DNA from: Gammaproteobacteria bacterium | GTDB lineage: Bacteria > Pseudomonadota > Gammaproteobacteria > Burkholderiales > Sulfuricellaceae | Length of the DNA stretch: 64,000 bases | Assembly: GCA_018824405.1 (NCBI GenBank) | Contig: JAHJGO010000012.1 | Coordinates: 1 to 64,000 of the forward strand | Direction of reading: 5' to 3' | In this document: positions 8,252-17,086 of the stretch, in pieces | Numbering within the stretch: the stretch's first letter is position 1 | Layout of the letters: every line of letters begins with the position of its first letter | Made by a program: the position numbers and the translations under genes | Notes under the pieces: generated by a model | The model's database searches: none | What the model saw: the letters and a program-made list of their open reading frames with translations, nothing else | Told to the model about the DNA's origin: nothing

Positions 8252-9727
8252 ATGAAACTTTTCCCCATTCGCGGCGGCATCCATCCCGACTACCGCAAGG
8301 AACTGAGCAGCGAAAAGGTCATCGTCGCCCTACCCCTGCCAGCCGCGCTTTACATTCCCCTGCAGCAGCACATCGGCGTGCCGTCCGAAGTGCTGGTGAA
8401 CGTGGGCGACTTGGTCAAAAAAGGGCAGATGATCGCACGCAGCGGCGGCACGCTGTCGGCGCCCCAGCACGCGCCCACCTCGGGCCACATCCGGTCCATC
8501 ACCGATATCCCGGCTCCCCACCCCTCAGGGCTGGCGCAGACCACCATCGTCCTCGAACCCGACGGCAAGGACGAGTGGGGCGAGCTCCCCGCACCCATCG
8601 TCGATCCTTTCACGGCAGATCCGCACACCATCAACGAGCGCGTTGCCGCTTCAGGCATTGTCGGCATGGGTGGCGCCGCCTTCCCGTCGGCGATCAAGCT
8701 GAACCTCGGCACCCAGAAAAAACTGGAAATCCTGCTCCTCAACGGTGCCGAATGCGAACCCTACCTGACCTGCGACGACCGGGTGATGCGCGAGCACGCC
8801 GACGAGGTCATCGACGGCGCGCGTATCATGGCCCATGCGCTGGGCGTGCACAGGGTGGTGGTCGCCATCGAGCAGAACAAGCCCCAGGCAATCGATGCCA
8901 TGACACGGGCCGCCTCCGCCTTTTCCGAGGTCGAGGTAGTGGGCGTGCCGGTGCAATATCCAATGGGCTCCGAGCGCCATCTGGTGCAGGCCATCACCGG
9001 GCGCGAAACGCCAGCGAAGAAGCTCACCGCCGATATCGGCGTGCTGGTGCATAACGTCGCTACCGCTCGCGCCGTGCATCATGCCGTGCGCTTTGGCCGC
9101 CCACTCATTTCTCGCGTGGTGACAGTGAGCGGCAAGGCAGTGCGCGAACCGAACAATATCGAGGTGCCGATCGGCGCCCGGGTGGCTGATTTGATCGCCT
9201 TCTGCGGCGGATTCTCCGTCGAACCCGAAAGCCTGGTCAACGGCGGGCCGATGATGGGTCAACCGCTGCCCGGGCTGGACGTGCCGGTGGTCAAGGGCAT
9301 GTCAGGCATACTGGCGCTCACCGCCGCAGAGATCAACCAGCAGCCGGCCAGCAGTTGCATCCGCTGTGGCGTCTGCGTGACGATCTGCCCGTGCGGGCTG
9401 AGTCCGGTAGACATGGCTGCATTCATCCGCAAGGACAATTTCGAGACCGCCGCCAAGCTCGGGGTAATGGACTGCGTTTCCTGCGGCAGTTGCTCCTGGC
9501 TGTGCCCGTCGCACATCCCGCTGGTGCACTATTTCAACTACGCCAAGGGCATGATCAACGCTCAGGATCGCGAACAGCGCAAGATCGAACAGACCAGGAT
9601 GCTGGCCGAAGCACATGCCCTGCGCGTGGAAAAAGCCGCTGCGGAAAAAGCCGCCTTCCTGGCCGCTAAAAAAGCCCAGGCTGCCGCCGCTAGCGCCGCC
9701 AAAGAAAAGGATGGAACCCCAGCATGA
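8252..9727 (+). CDS. rnfC: Rnf complex NADH-binding subunit RnfC
   Basis: This 491-residue peripheral subunit is homologous to Nqo1/NuoF. The flavin and NADH-binding region includes GIVGMGGAAFPSAIKLN and LLLNGAECEPYLTCDDRVM. The C-terminal half has two four-cysteine motifs, CIRCGVCVTICPCGLSP and CVSCGSCSWLCPSHIPL, which bind two 4Fe-4S clusters. The tail is an alanine- and lysine-rich coiled region of variable length, as in enterobacterial RsxC, but short here. It overlaps rnfD by four bases (ATGA), indicating translational coupling. Confidence 0.95.
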   Translation: MKLFPIRGGIHPDYRKELSSEKVIVALPLPAALYIPLQQHIGVPSEVLVNVGDLVKKGQMIARSGGTLSAPQHAPTSGHIRSITDIPAPHPSGLAQTTIVLEPDGKDEWGELPAPIVDPFTADPHTINERVAASGIVGMGGAAFPSAIKLNLGTQKKLEILLLNGAECEPYLTCDDRVMREHADEVIDGARIMAHALGVHRVVVAIEQNKPQAIDAMTRAASAFSEVEVVGVPVQYPMGSERHLVQAITGRETPAKKLTADIGVLVHNVATARAVHHAVRFGRPLISRVVTVSGKAVREPNNIEVPIGARVADLIAFCGGFSVEPESLVNGGPMMGQPLPGLDVPVVKGMSGILALTAAEINQQPASSCIRCGVCVTICPCGLSPVDMAAFIRKDNFETAAKLGVMDCVSCGSCSWLCPSHIPLVHYFNYAKGMINAQDREQRKIEQTRMLAEAHALRVEKAAAEKAAFLAAKKAQAAAASAAKEKDGTPA

Positions 9728-10803
9728 GCTTCAGATCCATCAGCCACAGCGCGCCGTTCACCCACCAGGCCAGCAGCGTTCAAAAAATCATGTTCACGGT
9801 GCTGCTGGCGCTGATACCGGCCACCGCTTTCAATCTCTACCTGTTCGGCTGGCCTGCGATCCTGCTGTTCAGCGTCACGGTCGGCTCCTGCGTGATAGTG
9901 GAGGCGGGCTGCCTGGCACTGGCAGGCCGACCGGTGAGGGCGACGCTTGGCGACTACTCGGCGGTGCTGACCGGCTGGCTGCTGGCGATGAGCCTGCCGC
10001 CGTGGGCGCCCTGGTGGATCGGCTTTCTGGGGGCGATTTTCGCCATCGCCCTGGCCAAACATCCCTTTGGCGGCATCGGCCAGAATGTATTCAACCCCGC
10101 CATGGTGGCGCGCGTCGCCCTGCTGATCTCATTCCCCGTGGCGATGACCGTCTGGGTGATGCCGCATCCGCTGTTCTCGGCTGGCGCGCCGGGGTTTTTC
10201 GACGCCATCGCCATCACCTTCGGCGGCCAGATGCCCGACGCGGTGAGCGCGGCTTCGGCGCTGGGCCATGTCAAGACCGAGCTGACGCGCGGCATTCCGG
10301 TTTCGCAATCAATGGTGCAGGCGCCCGACCTGATGGACATGATGATGGGCTACCGCGCCGGCAGCCTGGGCGAGACCTCGGCGATACTGATCCTTGCCGG
10401 CGGCCTGTTCCTGATGGCAAAGCGCATTATTTCATGGCACATTCCGTTGAGCGTAATGGGCGGGGTATTCCTGATGGGTGCGATTTTCCACGCTGTCGAT
10501 CCAGCCCGCTTTGCCTCCGGCACCTTCCACCTGCTATCCGGCGCCACCTTTCTGGGGGCATTCTTCATCGCCACCGACTACGTCACTTCGCCGGTATCGA
10601 AAAAGGGGCAATTGATATTCGGCCTTGGCTGCGGCGTGCTGATCTGGCTCATCCGGACCTTCGCCGGCTACCCCGAAGGCGTGGCTTTCGCGGTACTGCT
10701 GATGAATGCGCTGGTACCCATTATCGATCAATACACCCGCCCGCGCGCGTTCGGGCGCAACCGCAAAGGCGAGCCTCTGCCGCTGGGCGAGGAAAAACCA
10801 TGA
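9724..10803 (+). CDS. rnfD: Rnf complex membrane flavoprotein RnfD
   Basis: This polytopic membrane protein of 359 residues is homologous to NqrB. The motif LLSGATFLGAFFIATDYVTSP near residue 275 contains the S-G-A-T threonine to which ApbE attaches FMN. KHPFGGIGQNVFNPAMVARV is the family signature in the middle. Both neighbours overlap it by four bases. With rnfG it is a likely substrate of the apbE product encoded at the start of the cluster. Confidence 0.95.
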   Translation: MSFRSISHSAPFTHQASSVQKIMFTVLLALIPATAFNLYLFGWPAILLFSVTVGSCVIVEAGCLALAGRPVRATLGDYSAVLTGWLLAMSLPPWAPWWIGFLGAIFAIALAKHPFGGIGQNVFNPAMVARVALLISFPVAMTVWVMPHPLFSAGAPGFFDAIAITFGGQMPDAVSAASALGHVKTELTRGIPVSQSMVQAPDLMDMMMGYRAGSLGETSAILILAGGLFLMAKRIISWHIPLSVMGGVFLMGAIFHAVDPARFASGTFHLLSGATFLGAFFIATDYVTSPVSKKGQLIFGLGCGVLIWLIRTFAGYPEGVAFAVLLMNALVPIIDQYTRPRAFGRNRKGEPLPLGEEKP

Positions 10804-11432
10804 AAGCACAGCACGTGTTGCGCCATGGAATGATACTGGGCACCTTTTGCCTGGGTTTCGGGGTTGTGCTCGCCATTAGCGACAGCATTACCGTGGACGA
10901 TATCGCCGCGCGCGCGCTGGAAGACCGGCTGAATTCGCTCAGCCAGGTGATCCCGGCCAGCATCCACGACAATAATCTGGTCGCGGATGCCATCACCATG
11001 AAAAACGAGCTCGACAAGGAAATCACCGTCTATCGCGCCACCAGGGAAGGCCAGGTAACCGGCGTAGCCTACGAGATATTCGGCACGGGCTATGCCGGCC
11101 AGATGAAGCTGATGATGGGTGTGGACACCCAGGGCAAGATCCTTGGCGTGCGCGTCCTCGCGCATAAGGAAACCGCCGGCCTGGGCGACAAGATGGAAGT
11201 AAAAAAGGGCGACTGGATACTGCGCTTCACCGACCTGAGCCTCGGCAACCCGCCGCCCGACAAATGGAAGGTAAAGAAGGACGGCGGCCAGTTCGACCAG
11301 TTTACCGGTGCCACAATTACGCCCCGGGGCGTAATCGACGCCATCCGCAGAGGGCTTGAACTGTTCGCCGCCCACAAGGAACAAATGATGGACATCTCCA
11401 CCAGTAAAGCACCCAGGAAGGAGGCTAGTTAA
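10800..11432 (+). CDS. rnfG: Rnf complex periplasmic flavoprotein RnfG
   Basis: The protein has about 210 residues, with one N-terminal membrane anchor and a periplasmic FMN-binding domain (residues about 60-190). The covalent FMN motif reads QFTGATITPRGV; the threonine of GAT is the predicted attachment site. LAHKETAGLGDKM is another family signature. The open frame extends far upstream through rnfD, but the ATG at 10800 is the true start because it begins the anchor and overlaps the rnfD stop in an ATGA. rnfE follows without a gap. Confidence 0.95.
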   Translation: MKAQHVLRHGMILGTFCLGFGVVLAISDSITVDDIAARALEDRLNSLSQVIPASIHDNNLVADAITMKNELDKEITVYRATREGQVTGVAYEIFGTGYAGQMKLMMGVDTQGKILGVRVLAHKETAGLGDKMEVKKGDWILRFTDLSLGNPPPDKWKVKKDGGQFDQFTGATITPRGVIDAIRRGLELFAAHKEQMMDISTSKAPRKEAS

Positions 11433-12107
11433 ATGACGACACCCTACAAAACCATCGTCCGCGACGGCCTGTGGGAAAATAACGGCGTACTCGCCATGCT
11501 GCTCGGCCTGTGCCCGGCCATGGCCATGACCACCAGCGCCACCAACGCGCTGGGCATGGGGCTGGCAACGGCAGCGGTGATGGCCGCATCGAGCATGCTG
11601 GTGGGCATGTTCCGCAGCCGCATCACCCAGGAAGTGCGCATCCCGGTGTTCATCCTGGTCATCGCTTCCATGGTGACCCTGGTGGACCTCTTCATGAATG
11701 CCTGGATGCACGAGCTTTACAAGGTGCTGGGCATGTTCATTCCGCTGATTGTGTCCAACTGCTTGCCGCTTGCCCGCCTTGAAGCTTTCGCCGGCAAGAA
11801 CTCGACCTTGCCCTCGCTGGTAGACGGCCTGTTCATGGGGCTCGGCTTCACCATCGCGCTTACCCTGATCGGTGCAGTGCGAGAAGTCGTTGGCATGGGT
11901 ACCCTGTTCGCTGATGCTTCGCTGCTGTTTGGACCCGCCTTCAAGTTCATGGAGATACGCCTGTTGCCAGACGACACTGGCATATTGATGATGGTTTTGC
12001 CACCCGGCGGATTCCTGGCGCTCGGCCTGCTGGTAGTAGCCAAACGCATGCTGGACCTGCGCGCCGGCAAGGCCATCCAGATGGGTGGCGCCCACAGCGC
12101 CGCATGA
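11433..12107 (+). CDS. rnfE: Rnf complex membrane subunit RnfE
   Basis: This 224-residue, six-helix protein is the partner of RnfA. It contains the paired motifs VLAMLLGLCPAMAMTTSATNALGMG and FIPLIVSNCLPLARLEAF (both abbreviated here to their conserved cores), including the cysteines expected to ligate the intramembrane iron-sulfur centre. The ATG immediately follows the rnfG TAA. Length is typical. Confidence 0.95.
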   Translation: MTTPYKTIVRDGLWENNGVLAMLLGLCPAMAMTTSATNALGMGLATAAVMAASSMLVGMFRSRITQEVRIPVFILVIASMVTLVDLFMNAWMHELYKVLGMFIPLIVSNCLPLARLEAFAGKNSTLPSLVDGLFMGLGFTIALTLIGAVREVVGMGTLFADASLLFGPAFKFMEIRLLPDDTGILMMVLPPGGFLALGLLVVAKRMLDLRAGKAIQMGGAHSAA

Positions 12108-12117
12108 GGAAGGAGCG

Positions 12118-12405
12118 ATGAAAGTCAGAATCGCCTACGCATCGCCAACCCGCCAGGCCTGGCTCAGCGTCGAAGTGCCCGATGGCGCCACCGTCAAGGA
12201 TGCCATCGAGCGTTCTGGCATTGTCCAGCAGTTTCCCGAAATCGACCTGGAGCAGCAGAAAGTCGGCATTTTCAGCAAGCTCACCAAGCTCGACGCCGAG
12301 CTTGCGGATGGCGACCGCATCGAAATTTACCGCCCCATCACCTGCGACCCGAAAGCCGTGAAGCGCCGGCCGAAGAGCGATGAGGCATCCGAGCCCGAAA
12401 GTTAA
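12118..12405 (+). CDS. rnfH: RnfH family ubiquitin-fold protein
   Basis: This protein of about 95 residues has a beta-grasp fold and begins MKVRIAYASP. The family pattern GIFSKLTKLDAELADGDRIE is followed by the signature YRPITCDPKAVKRRR-like tail (here KAVKRRPK). RnfH-like proteins are encoded at the end of some rnf operons and also beside ratA/smpB. Their role is unclear. A good ribosome site (GAGGAAGGAG) precedes ATG 12118, so this start is preferred over an upstream in-frame ATG at 12085 inside rnfE. Confidence 0.9.
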   Translation: MKVRIAYASPTRQAWLSVEVPDGATVKDAIERSGIVQQFPEIDLEQQKVGIFSKLTKLDAELADGDRIEIYRPITCDPKAVKRRPKSDEASEPES

Positions 12406-12453
12406 CCCCATAAGCACGAGGTTCCAGGCTGAATCAGAGGAGATTCCAAAATC

Positions 12454-12894
12454 ATGACAGACAAAATCCATCCCGATCCGGATCTGATCAAAACCCGCAG
12501 GATTTCTTTTGCTGGACTGACCGCCGATGATATCTGTATTGTCGTGGATATTCTCAGCGAACTGGAACATGTCGAGGCCTTGCCGGGCGAGGACGGCTGC
12601 AGCATGGTGGTGACCTATAGCATTGTCGAGCACAAGCTGGATGAGCTGGAGGGTGTGCTGTCCGCCCAGGGTTACCGACTCGACATCAATTTGCTGGAAC
12701 GAATCCGGCTCAGCCTGATTCATTTCACCGAAGAAATTCAGCAAGACAACCTGCACACGCCATTGCACTCCCTTACGCGTGACGACCGCCTGCACGCGAT
12801 CTACGCCAATGCCCACGAACGGCATCTGGACGAAAGCGCTTCCCTGTCGCCCGAAGATCTGCGCAACGAGGGGCAATTAGGGGACACCCCTTAG
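12454..12894 (+). CDS. Unrecognised 146-residue protein downstream of rnfH
   Basis: This cytosolic-looking acidic protein has no signal or membrane segment. Residues 15-90 alternate short strands and helices (ISFAGLTADDICIVVDILSEL, then CSMVVTYSIVEHKLDELEGVL, conserved cores only). This could be a ferredoxin-like alpha/beta fold such as that of metal-binding HMA domains, but no CxxC is present. A clear ribosome site (AGAGGAG) precedes the ATG, 48 bases after rnfH, so it is probably part of the rnf transcript. The last few codons (GQLGDTP) fall inside a palindromic repeat, so the original C-terminus may have been altered. Function unknown. Confidence 0.6.
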   Translation: MTDKIHPDPDLIKTRRISFAGLTADDICIVVDILSELEHVEALPGEDGCSMVVTYSIVEHKLDELEGVLSAQGYRLDINLLERIRLSLIHFTEEIQQDNLHTPLHSLTRDDRLHAIYANAHERHLDESASLSPEDLRNEGQLGDTP

Positions 12895-12903
12895 CCTGCC
12901 CCT
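12869..12903. repeat. Nested palindrome, REP-like or terminator
   Basis: AGGGGCA (12869-12875) pairs with TGCCCCT (12897-12903). Inside it, AGGGG and CCCCT (12879-12891) form a second hairpin with loop ACA. The GGGGACA core resembles the REP sequence around the RAYT gene at the left end of the window. There is no T run. It overlaps the last codons of the preceding gene and could still act to stop or stabilise the rnf transcript. Confidence 0.45.
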
Positions 12904-13031
12904 GTCAACATGGAACCTGCTCACGGTACGCCAGCGGCATACAACATTATCGGCTTCGAGCCGAGCTAATGCGCACCTCTTCGAATGGGGGAGGTGCGCA
13001 GGCAGAGACAATCGTGGCGGGTCTGGATCTG

Positions 13032-14313
13032 CTACTGAAGTATGACTGTCAGGCTCCCCCCGTAGGTTCCATCGAAAATGCCGTCACGATTATTATCCAC
13101 AGCAAAATGTACTTGATAATTACCAGCGGGCAGGACTGAGTCGGCAACCGGGTAGCTGGGCAGATCGAACAGCGGCCCGTCATAGGCTCGAATTGGCGCG
13201 TCACTTCTTACCCAACCCTGGTCTAGTGTGAACCAGTAGCGGCCAAACGGCGTATCCGCCCAGGCCCACCAGTCTGCTGCGATACCATTCATATTGTTGG
13301 GGCTGAGTGCCGCCGTCACCTGAACCGGCAAACTTGCGGCCACCGTAACCGTACCTTCGGCGCCATTTGCGCGCAGGGAGGGCATGGGACTCCAGCCCGC
13401 CATGCCGAGTTTCCAGCGGTTGTAATAGTAGTTGAGGAGAGGCACGAATTCGCCGGTTGCTTTCCGGTTGCCGGCGCTGTTGGGATGGTCATCGTCGCTC
13501 GGGTATTCAAGCGTATTGGGAGATAGGTCGTCATCGCCAGTGTCGACATGCTGAACCGCATTATTGTACCAGCGGTGGTGGTTGCCACTGCTTTGGCCCA
13601 GATCGTTAGTGCTGATGTTTCCGCCATTGCTAGTCATGACATTGAAAAAATCAAACACCGCCACGTTGGAATAGGGGTAGTACCGCAAGCCATTGGTTGA
13701 AGGCACGGGCATTTGCCGCATAGGTGGGATCCTGTTGTGGCGGTGCGGTGATGACAATGAACAGTTTGTCCTGTCTGGTGCGGAAATATTCCAGCAAGTC
13801 GTTATATATGCCTTTTGCATTAGCAACAGTATGGTGTTCCGAGCCGCTGCCTTCTCCACGCAGAGGGTTGCTACCGATGGCTGGAACAGGGTCGGCCGGG
13901 TTGCCCTGGAGACTGCTGTTGGGGAAGCAGGATTTGAAAAGGATCACTTCATTTTCGCCCACTGGGCCGCTTGACAGGCGCGAATAGCCGGCATGCTGGG
14001 CATTTTCCTGATACAGGCTGGATAGGTAGGCACCGCTATCAGGGCCACGAAACCACAGCCACCATTGGCCGATATCGGTGCTGTCGCCAATCTGGTTGGG
14101 TCCCCAGCCATAATTGGTGTCGCTGACGAAATAGTTGTTGTCCCTGAGAGAAGCACCCAGGCCGCCATTGTCGTCCGCCAGCCAGTTTTCGCCGACGGAG
14201 TGATGTATGAAGATCAGGCGGGCAGTCGATGAGGGTGGGGCTGTGTTGGCGGATACTGATCCGATTTGTCCCGTGAGCAGGAAAATTCCCAGAATAAACA
14301 GAATGGAGCGCAT
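13032..14313 (-). pseudogene. Exported SGNH-hydrolase-like protein, split by a +1 frameshift
   Basis: The 5' part starts at ATG 14313 (ribosome site TTAGGAG) with a signal peptide ending VSA. It continues LIFIHHSVGENWLADDNGG, the start of a family of exported SGNH/GDSL-like proteins with a serine in FIHHSVG. At about 13687 one extra T (CTTGCGG where CTGCGG would read through) shifts the frame. The first frame stops at 13651, while conserved sequence (LRYYPYSNVAVFDFFN and onward) resumes in the next frame and runs to 13032. The C-terminal 100 residues form a beta-sandwich module (WWAWADTPFGRYWF, PAGNYQVHFAVDNNRDG) seen at the ends of many betaproteobacterial exported proteins. It is either a true pseudogene or a sequencing error. 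Confidence 0.7.
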
Positions 14314-14585
14314 GATAACTCTCCTAAGCGATTGATTGGCCAGTTGAGGCGAGAATGCGAGGTGGATAAGGACCACCATTCAAGATAGACAAGTCCTCTT
14401 TGATAATTTATACCCAATGGCAAAAAGGATGCAAGTCATCCATGGTAAAAATTATAATTGGCAAACGAGTCGCCCACGGCAAATAGCCCAGCTCACGCAA
14501 ACGCTGAAGCAATGACGCAAACAGCCTGAGCAGGATGACGTGTAGCGTTACCCATACTGAATGAACCTGCTATAAGACTTACGAT

Positions 14586-15065
14586 ATGACCATGAACCTG
14601 AGCATACAAAGAGCAAGCACAAGCGATGCACATGAAATAGCGCTTATGGTTGGTGAATTGCTGAATGAAATCATGACCACGATTGGAATACCGGCCTTCA
14701 ATTTCAGTCTTGATGAAACAACGGCCAGGCTCAAGGATTTCATCGAGCGGGAGAAATACTTCGTGTTTGTAGCCCAAAGCAGTAATGCAGGTCCGGTTGG
14801 CTTCATTGCGCTTTCCGAAAGCCATGCCCTGTATGCCGAAGGCACTTTTGGCACCATTCCGGAGTTTTTTGTCCGGCCAGCTTTTCGCTCGCAGAACGTG
14901 GGGCTGCGCCTTGTGGAGCAGGCAAAGGTTTTCGGCCGCTCGCGCGGCTGGAAGCGCCTGGAAGTGACCACACCGCCACTCCCGCAGTTCGACAAAACAT
15001 TGGCATTTTACGAGCGCGAGGGTTTCGCCATTACGGGTGGCCGCAAACTGAAAGTGGTGCTGTGA
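14586..15065 (+). CDS. GNAT-family N-acetyltransferase
   Basis: This 159-residue single-domain protein has the GNAT fold. Strand and CoA-binding regions appear in order: YFVFVAQSS and GPVGFIALSES, then IPEFFVRPAFRSQNVGLRL as the pyrophosphate-binding motif A (R-x-x-x-[GN]-x-[GA]-like, here RSQNVG), then the C-terminal FYEREGFAITGGRK. The acetyl acceptor cannot be inferred. It overlaps the patatin gene downstream by four bases (GTGA), so the two are translationally coupled. Confidence 0.8.
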   Translation: MTMNLSIQRASTSDAHEIALMVGELLNEIMTTIGIPAFNFSLDETTARLKDFIEREKYFVFVAQSSNAGPVGFIALSESHALYAEGTFGTIPEFFVRPAFRSQNVGLRLVEQAKVFGRSRGWKRLEVTTPPLPQFDKTLAFYEREGFAITGGRKLKVVL

Positions 15066-15994
15066 GCGAAAAGACTAATATTTCAGCAGGCTCAAATCAC
15101 AGGCCGCGCATCGGACTCGCGCTGGGCAGTGGCTCGGCCCGCGGCTGGGCGCATGTGGGCGTGATCCGCACCCTGGAGCAAGCCGGGATCCGGCCAGACC
15201 TGGTGTGCGGAACCTCGATCGGCGCGCTGGTCGGTGCCGCCTATGCTGCGGGCGAACTTGATCGCTTCGAGCAGTGGCTGCTTGGGCTGGGCATTACGGA
15301 TGTGCTGTCGCTCATGGATGTGCACCTGAATGGCGGAGTGATCAAGGGCGAGCGACTGATGGCGTTCTTTCGTCATAATTTCATCGACCGCCCGGTTGAT
15401 GAGCTGAACATGCCCTTTGCCGCAGTGGCCACTGCGCTGCATAGCGGAGCAGAGGTATGGCTGCGCGAGGGCTCGACCATCGAGGCGGTGCGCGCATCCA
15501 TTGCGCTGCCCGTTCTGTTTTCACCGGTGGTGCACGAAGGCCGGATGCTGGTGGACGGCGGCCTGGTCAACCCTGTGCCGGTCTCGCTGGCACGCGCGAT
15601 GGGCGCCGATGTGGTGATCGCAGTCGACCTCAGTTTCGACATCCTGGGCCGACATCTGCATGAGGAGCGCAAACCTGAAATTCCCGCCAATGAAGCCAGC
15701 GAATGGATGCGAAAACTGCAGGAGAACCTGAGCGTATTCATGCCCGCGCGGCCGGAGGCCGAGTCCCGCGTGCCCTCCATGCTCGATGTGGTGGCATCCA
15801 GCATCAACATCATGCAGGTACGCATCAGCCGCAGCCGCATGGCAGGCGACCCGCCAGACCTGATCGTGACGCCGCGCCTGTCCCACCTCGGTCTGCTTGA
15901 TTTTCACCGCGCACAGGAAGCGATGGACGAGGGCCGGCGCGCCGTGGAAGCAGCACTGCCGAACCTGCATCTACTCCTTGACGAGTTTCAATGA
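15062..15994 (+). CDS. Patatin-like phospholipase, RssA/NTE type
   Basis: This 310-residue protein has the patatin catalytic apparatus. The oxyanion-hole motif is GLALGSGSARGWAHVG (near residue 20), the nucleophile elbow GTSIGALVGAAYA contains the serine (near residue 50), and the dyad aspartate is in LVDGGLVNPVPV (near residue 170). Such proteins hydrolyse phospholipids or lysophospholipids. Bacterial RssA-type members are cytosolic or membrane-associated, and no signal peptide is seen here. The start is GTG 15062 overlapping the acetyltransferase stop. Physiological substrate unknown. Confidence 0.88.
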   Translation: MSEKTNISAGSNHRPRIGLALGSGSARGWAHVGVIRTLEQAGIRPDLVCGTSIGALVGAAYAAGELDRFEQWLLGLGITDVLSLMDVHLNGGVIKGERLMAFFRHNFIDRPVDELNMPFAAVATALHSGAEVWLREGSTIEAVRASIALPVLFSPVVHEGRMLVDGGLVNPVPVSLARAMGADVVIAVDLSFDILGRHLHEERKPEIPANEASEWMRKLQENLSVFMPARPEAESRVPSMLDVVASSINIMQVRISRSRMAGDPPDLIVTPRLSHLGLLDFHRAQEAMDEGRRAVEAALPNLHLLLDEFQ

Positions 15995-16171
15995 ACGAAG
16001 AACCCGTGTTTCCCGGCTGCTCTGGCTGGGAGCAATTCAGCGTAATGCCGGGTTACGGCGCGCCCCACCCAACCTGAGCAAGCTCGGAAGCAGGCGTTTC
16101 GCCAAGAACACCCTCCCTTATGCGCCCAATGCCTCTATAATTGGCCCTTGACCCAACTATCATCTTCAGCC

Positions 16172-17026
16172 ATGAAAAACACTGCGACCCTGCTCATCAG
16201 TTGCCCCGACCGCAAAGGCCTGGTGGCGACCATCGCCGAATTCCTCTATCGCCATAACGCCAACATCCTGCATGCCGACCAGCATCAGGACGGCGAAAAC
16301 AAGCTGTTCCTGATGCGGGTGGAGTGGGATCTGGAAGAGTTCAATCTGGAAATTTCGGATTTCGAACGGCTGTTTGCGCCCATTGCCGCCCAGTTCGAAA
16401 TGCAGTGGCGGCTGGCACTTTCCACCCACCGCCCCAAGGTGGCGATTTTCGTCTCGCGTTACGACCACTGCCTGGCGGACCTGCTCTACCGCCATCAGGC
16501 AGGCGAACTGCACTGCGACATTCCCCTCATCATCAGCAATCACGCCGACAACAAGTGGCTGGCGGAAGCCTACCGCATTCCCTTCCAGCACATCGAGGTG
16601 CTCAAGGACGCCAAGGCGGAGGCCGAGAAAACCCAACTTGCGCTGCTGCGCCACCACCATGTGGAACTGGTGATCCTGGCGCGTTACATGCAGGTCTTGT
16701 CACATGACTTCATTCGCCACTATCCCAACCGCATCATCAACATCCACCACTCCTTCCTGCCCGCCTTCAACGGCGCCAAGCCCTACCACCGGGCGTTCGA
16801 GCGGGGCGTGAAACTGATCGGGGCTACCAGCCATTACGTGACGGAAGTGCTGGACGACGGCCCGATCATCGAGCAGGACGTGGCGCGCATTTCGCACCGC
16901 GACTCGCTCGACCACCTGATCCGCAAAGGCGCGGACCTGGAGAAGATCGTGCTCTCGCGCGCCGTGCGCTGGCATATTGAAAACCGCGTGCTGGTGTACG
17001 CCAACAAAACCGTGGTGTTCGACTAA
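16172..17026 (+). CDS. purU: Formyltetrahydrofolate deformylase PurU
   Basis: PurU hydrolyses 10-formyl-THF to formate and THF, which balances one-carbon pools and feeds formate to purine synthesis. The protein has about 284 residues. An N-terminal ACT domain (TLLISCPDRKGLVATIAEFLY, conserved core) is followed by a formyltransferase domain with VAIFVSRYDHCLADLLYR, then the catalytic region NIHHSFLPAF and a later DDGPIIEQDV. Asn, His and Asp of the formyltransferase active site are all present. ATG 16172 is preferred over TTG 16148. A TATAAT hexamer at 16136-16141 could be its promoter. Confidence 0.93.
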   Translation: MKNTATLLISCPDRKGLVATIAEFLYRHNANILHADQHQDGENKLFLMRVEWDLEEFNLEISDFERLFAPIAAQFEMQWRLALSTHRPKVAIFVSRYDHCLADLLYRHQAGELHCDIPLIISNHADNKWLAEAYRIPFQHIEVLKDAKAEAEKTQLALLRHHHVELVILARYMQVLSHDFIRHYPNRIINIHHSFLPAFNGAKPYHRAFERGVKLIGATSHYVTEVLDDGPIIEQDVARISHRDSLDHLIRKGADLEKIVLSRAVRWHIENRVLVYANKTVVFD

Positions 17027-17027
17027 A

Positions 17028-17086
17028 TAGCGGTCAGCTTTCAGTAAAACCGGGTACCGACGCAGATTTCTGACAGCTGACCGCTA
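17028..17086. repeat. Imperfect 17-bp inverted repeat between convergent purU and ampD
   Basis: TAGCGGTCAGCTTTCAG at 17028-17044 and CTGACAGCTGACCGCTA at 17070-17086 pair with one mismatch. The repeat fills the whole gap between two convergent genes and overlaps the ampD stop. It may serve as a bidirectional terminator, but it lacks a strong T run and the loop is 25 bases. A dispersed palindromic repeat is equally possible. Confidence 0.6.

Noticed and set aside
10728-12095. 455-residue minus-strand frame opposite rnfG/rnfE
   Set aside because: It spans two conserved rnf genes on the other strand. The His/Gln-rich translation is typical of a shadow frame.
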